A stretch of DNA of 37,530 nucleotides from the NCBI GenBank assembly GCA_964345365.1, contig CAYFQR010000015.1, positions 1 to 37,530 on the forward strand. The letters run 5' to 3'. The translations under genes were made by a program, and so were the position numbers. The notes under the pieces were generated by a model, which was not told the origin of the DNA, did not search any database, and saw only the letters and a list, made by a program, of their open reading frames with translations. Below, one piece after another: positions 7,810-15,732 of the stretch; position 1 is the first letter of the stretch; each line of letters starts with the position of its first letter. This DNA comes from RUG754 sp964345365 (GTDB lineage Bacteria > Bacillota > Clostridia > Peptostreptococcales > Anaerovoracaceae).

Positions 7810-8698
7810 CTTCTTCATCCTCCTTCTTTCCGAGATATGCTTCAATTACATCAGGATTGTCCTGAATAGCTGAAGGTATTCCTTCGGCAAGGAACTTACC
7901 GAAGTTAAGCACATAAATCCTGTCGCAAAGATTCATAACGAGATCCATATGATGCTCAATAATCAGAACCGTAAGGTCGAACTTGTCTCTAATCTCTTTG
8001 ATAAGGTCAACGAGGGCAAATGTTTCCTCAGGGTTCATTCCGGCTGCCGGCTCGTCGAGGAGAAGGAGCTTCGGGTCAAGAGCGAGAGCTCTCGCAATCT
8101 CCAATTTCCTCTGCAGTCCGTATGGAAGGTTTGCGGCAACCATGTCCTTATATTCCCAAAGCCCCATCATCTTGAGGAGTTCTTCGGTTTTTTCGTTCAA
8201 TTTGTTTTCCTGCTCCTGCTGTTTTCTGAACCAAGGGAGAGGAATATTTGTGAACGGGATTCTCCATTCGAAGAAGGATACGAAAAGCCCGTAGTCAGCG
8301 CTTCTATGGCAAGCGGTCAATACGTTCTGATATACCGAAAGCTTTTTGAAAAGCCTGATATTCTGGAATGTACGTGTGATTCCCAATTCGGCAATATCCG
8401 AAGGTTTTTTCGGCTTAAAAATGAATCTTCTCTTGATGTCTTCAAAGAATCCCGTGCCGTAAGGGTCTGCCTTGGCTATGAGTCTCTCCGTATTGTCGCC
8501 ACCGTTGAAGTGAACCGTTCCCTCTGTCAGAGTGTAAACTCCTGTAATAAGGTTGAATATAGTGGTTTTACCTGCTCCGTTCGGCCCGATGAGTCCGTAG
8601 ATTTCACCTTCTTCAATTGAAAAGCTTACATCACCTACTGCTGTCAGTCCTCCGAAACGTTTAGTGACATGATCTAATGTTAAAACTTTCTTTCCCAT
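7796..8698 (-). CDS. livG: Branched-chain-type amino-acid ABC transporter ATPase LivG
   Basis: This is the second ATPase of the importer. It shows Walker A GPNGAGKTT, the family-specific long insert after the Q-loop (residues about 85-150), the signature YGLQRKLEIARAL and Walker B LLLLDEPAAGMNPEE. At 300 residues it is longer than the usual 250-260 because of extra charged sequence around residues 75-100 and an acidic tail (KKEDEEDVEN). Its ATG shares a base with the livM stop codon, and GGGAGG lies upstream. Confidence 0.94.
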   Translation of the reverse strand: MGKKVLTLDHVTKRFGGLTAVGDVSFSIEEGEIYGLIGPNGAGKTTIFNLITGVYTLTEGTVHFNGGDNTERLIAKADPYGTGFFEDIKRRFIFKPKKPSDIAELGITRTFQNIRLFKKLSVYQNVLTACHRSADYGLFVSFFEWRIPFTNIPLPWFRKQQEQENKLNEKTEELLKMMGLWEYKDMVAANLPYGLQRKLEIARALALDPKLLLLDEPAAGMNPEETFALVDLIKEIRDKFDLTVLIIEHHMDLVMNLCDRIYVLNFGKFLAEGIPSAIQDNPDVIEAYLGKKEDEEDVEN

Positions 8699-9624
8699 TA
8701 TTGTTCACCTCCCGTTTCCGCCGCTGCTGCAGCTGCAGCAGCCTTATCAAGTTTTAATTTCTTTCTCTGAGGGGCGTTCTTAAACCATCTGTAAATTCCT
8801 GTCGGGCTGAACTCGATACCTCCGAGCAGTCCCTGTGGCCTAAGTACCATTACAGCGATAACGGCTGCTCCGTATATAACCATTCTCCAGTTCGCAAAGC
8901 TTCTGAATACTTCAGGCAGGAACGTAAGGAAGAATGCTCCGACTATAGAGCCGGTTATCGAACCTAAGCCTCCTAAGATTACCATAATGGTCATCTCGGT
9001 TGATTTTATGAGCATGAACATAATCGGGTTAATATAGCCCAAGTAGAATGCCCAGAGTGCTCCGCCGATTCCGGCATAGAGCGCGGAAATCACGAAAGAA
9101 GTCATCTTGTATCTGAATAGATTGATTCCGATAGCCTGCGAAGCAAGTTCTTCTTCACGAATCGCTATCATATTTCTGCCGTGTCTTGATTTAATCAAGA
9201 ACCACATTGCGATAATTCCTATAATTACAAAGCAGTACACAGAGAAAAGGTTTGACTTCATAGGTATTGATGTCATACCCCTTGCACCGCCGAGGAATTG
9301 AACGTTATTAAGTATAAGTCTGACTGCTTCACCGAATCCGAGTGTAGCAATACAGAAATAGTCTCCTTTAAGGTTTAGAGTCAAAGACCCTATGAACATC
9401 GCAACGAGCATCGCCATCACGCCTCCTGCTATTACAGCAGGGAAAAACGGCACTTTGAAAGCTGTCGCAAGATAACCTGCCGTATATGCACCGACAGCAA
9501 TGAAACCTGCGTGACCGAATGAAAACAGCCCGGTAAATCCCGTCAAAAGAGATAAGCCTAATACAACCAAAAGGTTTATCCCGCAAAGGATGAGTATGCC
9601 ACTAACATAATACCATGCAAACAT
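8698..9624 (-). CDS. livM: Branched-chain-type amino-acid ABC transporter permease LivM
   Basis: This is a membrane subunit with about eight to ten hydrophobic segments and the family loop around residues 150-170 (RHGRNMIAIREEELASQAIGI), which contacts the ATPase. The C-terminus carries a hydrophilic tail with a run of eight alanines (about residues 297-304), probably a low-complexity extension of no catalytic role. It starts 12 bases after the livH stop, preceded by GGGGGTG. Confidence 0.93.
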   Translation of the reverse strand: MFAWYYVSGILILCGINLLVVLGLSLLTGFTGLFSFGHAGFIAVGAYTAGYLATAFKVPFFPAVIAGGVMAMLVAMFIGSLTLNLKGDYFCIATLGFGEAVRLILNNVQFLGGARGMTSIPMKSNLFSVYCFVIIGIIAMWFLIKSRHGRNMIAIREEELASQAIGINLFRYKMTSFVISALYAGIGGALWAFYLGYINPIMFMLIKSTEMTIMVILGGLGSITGSIVGAFFLTFLPEVFRSFANWRMVIYGAAVIAVMVLRPQGLLGGIEFSPTGIYRWFKNAPQRKKLKLDKAAAAAAAAETGGEQ

Positions 9625-9636
9625 AACAGCACCCCC

Positions 9637-10515
9637 TTACGCCTTATCTTCAGTAAGCTTGCCCATCAAGCCCGAAGGTTTAACAACAAGCACTATGATA
9701 AGTAATGCAAAAGCAATGAAATCTTTCCAGTTAGAAGCTATAAAGCCTGCAGCAAAGGTTTCAATCAATCCTAACATTACTGAACCGATGATAGCACCCG
9801 GTAAGCTTCCGAGGCCGCCGAATACGGCAGCAATAAAGGATTTATTTGTAATAATTCCGATTGTAGGATATACGGTATATCTCGCGCCGAACATCATTCC
9901 CGCAAAACCTGCCAATATGCCTCCGAGCGCAAATATAACGAAAATAACTTTATCAACATTAACTCCCATCAGAGTTGCTCCCCTACTTGAGTATGAGGTG
10001 GCTCTGATTGCAAGCCCTATCATTGTTTTTTCAAGTATTATTACAAGTACGATAAGGCTGATAGCGGAGATAATAAACATAATTAAGTCAAACTTATTAA
10101 GCGCAATTCCCGCAATACTGATTGCCGTTTCCTCAAATATTTCGGGATAAGTCTTGAATGTCGGGCCTATAGTTGCTATAACGAGGTTCTCCAAGAAAAT
10201 GGAGCCTCCCATTGCAGCTATGATGAAGTAAAGACTTGGCGCGTTTCTCATCCTGAGCGGTCTGTAAGCGATTTTTTCTACAAGTACCGCTACGATACCG
10301 CAGCCGAGCGCTGCTACAACGAGGGCACCGATAAACGGAAGCGGTAGAAGTGTCATCGCATAAAATCCGAAGTATGCGCCAAGCATGATTACCGAACCGT
10401 GTGCAAAGTTTGAGAAGTTCAGAATACTGTAGACCAGTGAATAGCCTACCGCCATCAACGCATATATACTACCTAAGGACAGACCGTTTATCAACTGTTG
10501 TAAAAATAAGCTCAT
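9637..10515 (-). CDS. livH: Branched-chain-type amino-acid ABC transporter permease LivH
   Basis: This is the second membrane subunit. The start MSLFLQQLINGLSLGSIYALMAVGYSLVYSILNF-type N-terminus is characteristic of LivH, and its 292 residues have about eight membrane segments. The C-terminal motif VVKPSGLMGK is typical of the family. AGGAGG precedes the ATG by six bases. It follows livK with a 128-base gap that contains a strong hairpin. Confidence 0.94.
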   Translation of the reverse strand: MSLFLQQLINGLSLGSIYALMAVGYSLVYSILNFSNFAHGSVIMLGAYFGFYAMTLLPLPFIGALVVAALGCGIVAVLVEKIAYRPLRMRNAPSLYFIIAAMGGSIFLENLVIATIGPTFKTYPEIFEETAISIAGIALNKFDLIMFIISAISLIVLVIILEKTMIGLAIRATSYSSRGATLMGVNVDKVIFVIFALGGILAGFAGMMFGARYTVYPTIGIITNKSFIAAVFGGLGSLPGAIIGSVMLGLIETFAAGFIASNWKDFIAFALLIIVLVVKPSGLMGKLTEDKA

Positions 10516-10557
10516 GTTGTCCTCCTAATTTAATAATAATTTAATAATAACTATTTT

Positions 10558-10587
10558 AACGGGGCGGACGAAACCGCCCGCCCCGTT
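10558..10587 (-). terminator. Strong hairpin between livK and livH
   Basis: Ten-base arms AACGGGGCGG (10558-10567) and CCGCCCCGTT (10578-10587) pair perfectly around a ten-base loop. On the minus strand only AAAATAG follows, so it lacks a T run. It probably protects the 3' end of livK mRNA or attenuates transcription, which would give more binding protein than permease, as is common in ABC importers. Confidence 0.65.
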
Positions 10588-10643
10588 AAAATCTCAATGA
10601 ATTAACTTGTTGAAATCTTCATACCGATGATTCGTTTATGAAA

Positions 10644-11837
10644 TTAGAGAACAGGGCTCCATTTTTCAACGAATACAGGTGCAACTATTCCGGTTGCTTC
10701 ATCATATACGTACTGCTGAATAGCAGCTTCTTTTCCTTCAGGGTTATGGTCATCAGCCGAAAGCTTTATAGTACCGGTTACACCCTTAACTTCCACTTCC
10801 GTGAGTGCTGCTGCAACCGCTTCAGGATCATCTGTTCCGGCTTTTTCGATTGCTGCACAAAGCACTTCGAATGCGTCGTTACCCATGTAGGTGTTAAGTT
10901 CTACGGTTGAATCCGCACCGTAAGTCTCTTTGTAGAGCTCTTTGAGCCACTGAACTTCAGGGTCAGCGTCGTCAAGGTGGTTAACAACATAAGCTCCGTC
11001 GATTGCCTTTCCACCCATTTCGTTGAGTGTTTCGGACTGCCATCCGTCTCCGCCCAAGAATGTAGCATCGATTCCGAGGTCTCTGGCCTGCTTGCAGATA
11101 AGAGCAACCTCTTTATAGAATCCAGGAAGAAGGATGCAATCAGGGTCTGCTTTTTTGATGTTTGTAAGCTGAGCCTTAAAGTCCGTGTCGCCTGTGTTGT
11201 GCGACTCGTCAGCAACGATTGTACCGCCGGCTTTTTCGAAGTATTCTATGAAGAACTGTCTGAATCCCTGTGCATAGTCGGAGGAAATATCATATAAGAT
11301 TGCAGCTTTCTTAAATCCGAGCTTATCAATAGCCCATGATGCAGCTACGGAACCCTGATAAGGGTCGATGAAGCATACTCTGAATGAATATGGATTCAAT
11401 GAACCGTCATCTTTTACTGTAACCTTTATGTTGGTTGCTACAGTTGCGATTCCGGCAGTGTGAGTATCAGTCAGAACACCTGCCATAGCGATTGCAAGGT
11501 TGGATGCGTTAGGTCCGATTATTCCGGCAACCTTATCCTGAGAAACGAGTCTCTTGGTTGCGTTGATAGTCTCGTTTACGTCACCCTTAACGTCATAGCC
11601 TACGAATTCGAGCTGACGTCCGAGCAGTCCGCCCTCTGCGTTCTTCTTGTCGACTAACATTTTGATTGTGTTTGACTCCGCCGTTCCGAATACAGCCTGG
11701 TCTCCTGTGATTGAGCCTACCCAACCGATTTTGATGTTGCCTTCTCCTGCAGGTTCGTCGCCGCCTGTTTCTCCACCGCAAGCTGCGAGAGTGAATACCA
11801 TAACCATTGCAAGAATAACTACTAATAATTTCTTCAT
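10644..11837 (-). CDS. livK: Amino-acid-binding lipoprotein of the LIV/HAAT family
   Basis: This is the extracellular ligand-binding subunit. A lipoprotein signal peptide ends in the lipobox LAAC with Cys20, followed by a Gly/Glu-rich linker. Residues 35-390 form a type I periplasmic-binding fold (IKIGWVGSITGDQAVFGTAE, and IIGPNASN further on). The 397 residues fit the family. The ligand cannot be told from sequence; branched-chain amino acids are most common, but other amino acids or amides are possible. GAGGAG precedes the ATG. It is the first gene of the operon, behind a promoter with a weak -35 and an upstream repeat array. Confidence 0.93.
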   Translation of the reverse strand: MKKLLVVILAMVMVFTLAACGGETGGDEPAGEGNIKIGWVGSITGDQAVFGTAESNTIKMLVDKKNAEGGLLGRQLEFVGYDVKGDVNETINATKRLVSQDKVAGIIGPNASNLAIAMAGVLTDTHTAGIATVATNIKVTVKDDGSLNPYSFRVCFIDPYQGSVAASWAIDKLGFKKAAILYDISSDYAQGFRQFFIEYFEKAGGTIVADESHNTGDTDFKAQLTNIKKADPDCILLPGFYKEVALICKQARDLGIDATFLGGDGWQSETLNEMGGKAIDGAYVVNHLDDADPEVQWLKELYKETYGADSTVELNTYMGNDAFEVLCAAIEKAGTDDPEAVAAALTEVEVKGVTGTIKLSADDHNPEGKEAAIQQYVYDEATGIVAPVFVEKWSPVL

Positions 11838-11881
11838 GTTGTAACTCCTCTCTTTTCTTTTATTTGAAAGTTAGTACCTTT

Positions 11882-11910
11882 ATTATAAGGCATGACTTCA
11901 TTTTTCTTCA
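11882..11910 (-). promoter_or_regulatory. livK promoter with a poor -35 box
   Basis: On the minus strand TATAAT (11887-11882) is a perfect -10 box, 44 bases before the livK ATG. At 17 bases upstream the -35 position reads TGAAGA, which matches the consensus at only three of six bases and is itself part of the repeat array. This is the layout of an activator-dependent promoter. Confidence 0.6.
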
Positions 11911-11970
11911 CTTATCTTCACAATATCTCCATATATTCATTTATCTTCACAACTCTTCAATTATCTTCAC
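11892..11970 (-). repeat. Roughly 10-bp phased direct repeat array in the livK / kinase intergenic region
   Basis: Written on the plus strand the unit is TTATCTTCAC. Three exact copies are at 11912-11921, 11941-11950 and 11961-11970, and one 9/10 copy is at 11902-11911. Weaker units with the core CTTCA or TTCA fill the same register at 11892-11901, 11931-11940 and 11951-11960, with a nine-base filler at 11922-11930. The units run almost one per helical turn, ending at the -35 of livK. This looks like a multi-site operator for a cooperative activator, and the divergent response regulator is the obvious candidate. Confidence 0.75.
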
Positions 11971-12020
11971 GGAATATGGCTTGTTCCCATCATTAATGAC
12001 TGTAATTTGTGTTCATTTTG

Positions 12021-12029
12021 TGTTATACT
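12021..12029 (+). promoter_or_regulatory. Extended -10 promoter of the histidine kinase gene, giving a leaderless mRNA
   Basis: TGTTATACT contains a TGn extension and the -10 hexamer TATACT (12024-12029). No good -35 is seen at the correct distance. Only six bases separate the hexamer from the ATG at 12036, so the transcript probably starts at the start codon. No ribosome-binding site is present. Confidence 0.6.
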
Positions 12030-12035
12030 CTTGCT

Positions 12036-13397
12036 ATGAATAAGAAAGCAAGACTCTTTTTGATGGTTGCAGGTACCGCCATCTCATCACAAATTTATCT
12101 GAATATGTTCGTTGACGGCTTCATCATCGCGATGTCGGTGGTTATGACGGGGTTTTTCCTGTACATATTCAAGGATATCGAGCCGCTCAAAGCGGTTCTG
12201 CTTATAGCCGTGTTCTCACCGCTCTTCAGGTTATTTATAATGTTGATGAGAGGCAATCCCGTGTTCGAGTCAATTCTCCTGGTTCTGCCCGATGTGTCCT
12301 TTTTCATCGCCTACGCCATCTTTTTCGGCGCCGTTTTCAGAAGTCTCGGATATATCTCATACCGCAACTACTATTTCAGGCTTGCTCTCTGTGACTTTTT
12401 TTCAAACTGCGTCGAAATGTTCTTCAGGTTTCTGATACTTCACACGGGCTTTGACCTTGATAAGCTCGGCGGACTTATTGTTTTGGCAATGTCGCGAAGC
12501 CTCTTAATATTGCTTCTTTGCATGGCATCGGATTCATATCGTTCGCTCCTCGAAAACAGGGAGCATGAAGAAAACTACAAAAAGCTGGTGCTTATGGCTG
12601 CAACCTTTAACGCGGAGGTCTATTTCATGCAAAAAAACATGAATGAAATAGAATCCATAATGACGGAAGCTTTCTCGCTATACAAGGGACTTAACAGATT
12701 GGATGATTGCCCGAGAGAATTTTCCACCTCGGCACTTGGGATTGCAAAAGACATACACGAAGTTAAAAAAGGCTATCGTAGAGTCATACAAGGACTCCAA
12801 AACAACTTCCTTGCGGAGTTTGAGAACAAAAGGCTTTCACTCAAAGATATACTGAAAATATTGTCTGTAGATGTTGATAAGTCCGTAGCATCTCCGAACA
12901 CCACAGTTTCCTTTTCATACTCGATTGCAAATGACTATCTCATCGAAAAGCACTTCGCTTTTATGAGTATACTCCGAAATCTGATATCAAACAGTATTGA
13001 TGCATTTGAAAGCTCCAACCAATTTGACGGTTCCATAAGTGTGCTTTGCAAAGAAACCGAAATCGACGGCAACAGGTTCTGCAAGATAGTCGTCCGTGAT
13101 AACGGCCCCGGAATAGATGAAAACGCAATCGGATTTTTATTTGAACCCGGTTATACCACGAAGTATGACGAGGGCGGCGACCAAAACAGAGGTCTGGGCC
13201 TAACCCTCGTAAAAGACCTGATAAGAGAAGTTTTCCACGGTGATACATCCGTCATTTCCTTTAATAGCGGAACATCTTTCACAATTTTTATTCTGGTTAC
13301 TTATCTTACGGAAAACTTTGAACCGGTATCTATTAAAGATGACGATGAGACGATTACATATACTGATAATTATGAGCAACAGGAGGATGAAGTATGA
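12036..13397 (+). CDS. Membrane sensor histidine kinase, GlnK (YcbA)-like
   Basis: The first 165 residues contain about five or six hydrophobic segments with short loops, so the sensor is within the membrane. A coiled or helical stretch follows, then an H-box-like region with His241 in KDIHEVKKGY. The ATPase domain has an N-box (LRNLISNSIDAFE, Asn316 and Asn319), a G1 box (VVRDNGPGI) and a G2 box (RGLGLTLV, 385-392). The arrangement resembles B. subtilis GlnK, which pairs with GlnL. An in-frame GTG 27 bases upstream is possible but would lie inside the promoter, so the ATG at 12036 is preferred. The stop overlaps the start of the response regulator gene. It is divergent from livK, so the transported amino acid may be its signal. 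Confidence 0.88.
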   Translation: MNKKARLFLMVAGTAISSQIYLNMFVDGFIIAMSVVMTGFFLYIFKDIEPLKAVLLIAVFSPLFRLFIMLMRGNPVFESILLVLPDVSFFIAYAIFFGAVFRSLGYISYRNYYFRLALCDFFSNCVEMFFRFLILHTGFDLDKLGGLIVLAMSRSLLILLLCMASDSYRSLLENREHEENYKKLVLMAATFNAEVYFMQKNMNEIESIMTEAFSLYKGLNRLDDCPREFSTSALGIAKDIHEVKKGYRRVIQGLQNNFLAEFENKRLSLKDILKILSVDVDKSVASPNTTVSFSYSIANDYLIEKHFAFMSILRNLISNSIDAFESSNQFDGSISVLCKETEIDGNRFCKIVVRDNGPGIDENAIGFLFEPGYTTKYDEGGDQNRGLGLTLVKDLIREVFHGDTSVISFNSGTSFTIFILVTYLTENFEPVSIKDDDETITYTDNYEQQEDEV

Positions 13398-14239
13398 GAT
13401 TTTACATTTTAGATGACAGACCGAGCGCTCTTAAGACTTTGACCGACATAGTCGAAAGACGTGAATTCGGTGAGATAATCGGCGGCAGCACGAATGCCGA
13501 AAAGGGAGAAGCTGAAATCATCGCAAAACACCCCGATATAGTCCTCATCGATCTTTTGATGCCCGAAAAAGACGGTATCAGTATTGTCAAGGATGTTTTA
13601 TCTAAATTGCCTGATATCAGTTTCATCATGATTTCACAGGTTGTCGACAAGGAAATGATATCCGATGCTTATAACGCCGGCATAGAGTTTTTTATAACCA
13701 AACCGAACAATGTCATAGAAGTTGAAAATGTAATTAAGAGAGTAATCGAAAAAAGAGAAATGGCTTCCGTGATAAGCGGAATCAGATCTGTAATGGGTAC
13801 TGCCGAAACCAAAATCGACCCGCGAGAGAATGTTCCCGTTGAACCGCACCGTGAAAAAAGGATATTGGGTGCACTCGGAATGCTCGGAGAAACGGGCACG
13901 AGCGATATCATAACCGTAATGGAAGAGCTCCGAAAAAAAGGTAAGGCTTACGATGCCAAATCCAGCCTTAACAGCTATGCCGAATTGCTCGGCGAAGATC
14001 CTAAGATAGTTAGGCAAAGAATCAGGAGAGCGATTAAAAAAGGGCTTACAAACATAGCATCGATAGGTGTCGAGGATTCGTATCACGATACTTTCGTCGA
14101 ATATGCACACACTCTTTTTAACTTTGATGCGGTCAGAAACGAAATGGATCTCATAAGAGGCAAATCCGCATACGGCGGAAAGCCATCCTTGGATACCTTC
14201 TTTGAGGGACTTGAAATGCTTATTGAGCAAGGCTTATAA
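13394..14239 (+). CDS. Response regulator with a YcbB/GlnL-type DNA-binding domain
   Basis: The receiver domain covers residues 1-120: acidic pair Asp7-Asp8, phosphorylation site Asp53 in LIDLLMP, a MISQV switch segment, and a conserved KP near residue 103. The C-terminal half (about 150-270) matches the YcbB/GlnL DNA-binding type, with RQRIRRAIKKGLTNIASIG as a likely helix-turn-helix segment. The start overlaps the kinase stop (ATGA) and AGGAGG precedes it. GlnL of B. subtilis binds direct repeats and activates glutamine uptake and glutaminase genes. By analogy this protein may bind the TTATCTTCAC array and activate liv; that last step is inference. Confidence 0.88.
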   Translation: MRFYILDDRPSALKTLTDIVERREFGEIIGGSTNAEKGEAEIIAKHPDIVLIDLLMPEKDGISIVKDVLSKLPDISFIMISQVVDKEMISDAYNAGIEFFITKPNNVIEVENVIKRVIEKREMASVISGIRSVMGTAETKIDPRENVPVEPHREKRILGALGMLGETGTSDIITVMEELRKKGKAYDAKSSLNSYAELLGEDPKIVRQRIRRAIKKGLTNIASIGVEDSYHDTFVEYAHTLFNFDAVRNEMDLIRGKSAYGGKPSLDTFFEGLEMLIEQGL

Positions 14240-14309
14240 AAGCCTGAGCAATAAACAAACGGGAGCGTCCGACTCAAAAATATATAAAAAACCGAGAGTA
14301 TAAACAAAG

Positions 14310-14336
14310 AGAGCCGGAGCAAATGCTCCGGCTCTT
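14310..14336. terminator. Bidirectional terminator between the response regulator gene and arcA
   Basis: Ten-base arms GAGCCGGAGC (14311-14320) and GCTCCGGCTC (14325-14334) enclose AAAT. TTCTGTTT follows on the plus strand and TCTTTGTTT on the minus strand, so it can serve both convergent genes. Confidence 0.85.
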
Positions 14337-14358
14337 CTGTTTAAGCTTGGTTTCTTAA

Positions 14359-15579
14359 TTATAAGTCATCTCTGTGAACAGGGCAGGACATACATCTCGG
14401 ACCGCCCCTGCCTCTTGAAACCTCGGCGGAAGGCATTTCGATAACCTTAATGCCCTTCTTGTCAAGGAGATCATTTGTCACATAATTTCTCTCATATGTA
14501 ACGACTGTTCCCGGTGCGATGCAAAGCGTATTGGAGCCGTCGTTCCACTGTTCACGCTGTGCAGCGAGCAGGTCGCCGCCTCCGCATCTGATGAGGTCAA
14601 CTGCAGGCACCTTCAATTCGAGTGCGAGTATCTTATGAAGCTCATCCTTAAGTGTTTCGTACTTGAGTTCTCCGTTTGCTCCGAGTGTTATTTCGAACAC
14701 CTGGAGAGGTCCTTCGATTTCAGGGTGAATCGTAAACTTGTCGAAATCCACCATTGTAAATACCGTATCAAGATGCATGAATGCTCTTATCTTAGGTATG
14801 TCGAAAGCTAAGACTTTTTTGAATTCGGAGCCTCTGAGAAGATTTTTGGCGAAATGCTCTATTCCTCCCGCGGTTGTTCTCTGTGAAAGTCCTATAGCAA
14901 CAATCTCATCAGAGAGAATCAACACGTCACCGCCCTCTATCGAGAAGCTGCCGTCAAGGTCGTACCACAGCGGAGTGCCCTCAGTTGCGAAGTCTTTGTT
15001 ATACTTATATATATACTTTAGGATTAACGATTCTCTTCTTCTCGCTTCGGTATGCATGTGGTGGATATTAAATCCGTTTCCCACGCTTGCACCCGGGTCG
15101 CGTGTGAAGTATAAGTTAGGCATCGGGTCGGATATGAACGGATAGTCGTCTTTAACCAAATCGTAAAGCGATGTCGCGTGTCCGGTTTTCACTTCTTCGC
15201 GCTTGATTCCGGCGATAACCTTAGCCACCATCTCCTCAGGCGTCATTTTGAGGAGGAAGTCCTTCATAGCCTCTTTGAGACCTGTTGAAGTTATCTTCGA
15301 TAATTCGAGGAAGTCATCAAGGAACTGCGTTCTTACAGCTATGTCCGACATAGCTTTGGCAGCCTCCTGAACATAATAGACTACTTCCGTGCCGTTTTCG
15401 GCCAATAATTTGGCAAAATAATCGTGTTCTTCCTGTGCTACCGTTAAAAACGGAATATCATCGAACAGGAGTCTTTCCATAGTTGCAGGCGTAAGCGCTT
15501 CGAGTTCGAATCCCGGCCTATGAAGAAGCACTTTGTTCAACTTTCCTATTTCGGAAAAAATATGTATCCCTTTAGCCAT
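14359..15579 (-). CDS. arcA: Arginine deiminase
   Basis: This enzyme hydrolyses arginine to citrulline and ammonia, the first step of the arginine deiminase pathway. Visible motifs are FTRDPGASVGNGF, EGGDVLILSD, HLDTVFTMVD and the C-terminal GGPRCMS with the catalytic Cys396. The 406 residues are typical. The C-terminus CMSCPVHRDDL differs from the usual CMSMP by having a second cysteine (Cys399). A weak AAAGGATG site precedes the ATG. It has its own promoter and terminator and lies about 9 kb from arcBC, outside their operon. Confidence 0.96.
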   Translation of the reverse strand: MAKGIHIFSEIGKLNKVLLHRPGFELEALTPATMERLLFDDIPFLTVAQEEHDYFAKLLAENGTEVVYYVQEAAKAMSDIAVRTQFLDDFLELSKITSTGLKEAMKDFLLKMTPEEMVAKVIAGIKREEVKTGHATSLYDLVKDDYPFISDPMPNLYFTRDPGASVGNGFNIHHMHTEARRRESLILKYIYKYNKDFATEGTPLWYDLDGSFSIEGGDVLILSDEIVAIGLSQRTTAGGIEHFAKNLLRGSEFKKVLAFDIPKIRAFMHLDTVFTMVDFDKFTIHPEIEGPLQVFEITLGANGELKYETLKDELHKILALELKVPAVDLIRCGGGDLLAAQREQWNDGSNTLCIAPGTVVTYERNYVTNDLLDKKGIKVIEMPSAEVSRGRGGPRCMSCPVHRDDL

Positions 15580-15636
15580 TTTTATTCATCCTTTCATGAA
15601 AACCCATTAAGTTTATTTAATCATTTATACATCATA

Positions 15637-15665
15637 ATTATAATTTATTGTCGAATAAATAACAA
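15637..15665 (-). promoter_or_regulatory. arcA promoter
   Basis: On the minus strand TTGTTA (15665-15660), a 17-base spacer and TATAAT (15642-15637) form a good promoter about 58 bases before the ATG. The spacer contains an inverted repeat, TTTATT (15644-15649) and AATAAA (15654-15659). Upstream, an exact 14-base palindrome TTTTATGCATAAAA lies at 15703-15716. Either could be an operator. An ArgR-type site is conceivable in this AT-rich stretch but cannot be claimed. Confidence 0.6.
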
Positions 15666-15732
15666 GCCGTTAAATATATCCTTTTTATTCTATGATTATT
15701 CATTTTATGCATAAAAAGCGTGAACTTTAATG

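Noticed and set aside
7949..8620. A 223-codon plus-strand open frame opposite livG
   Set aside because: It lies wholly antisense to a well-supported ATPase gene, has no ribosome-binding site and shows no domain pattern.
11892..11970. Possible CRISPR-like repeats
   Set aside because: The units are about 10 bases with no unique spacers and no cas genes; an operator array fits better.
12009..12035. GTG start nine codons upstream of the histidine kinase ATG
   Set aside because: It would place the -10 box inside the coding sequence, and it has no ribosome-binding site.
13634..14230. A 198-codon minus-strand open frame opposite the response regulator
   Set aside because: It is the antisense shadow of a gene with clear receiver and DNA-binding motifs.
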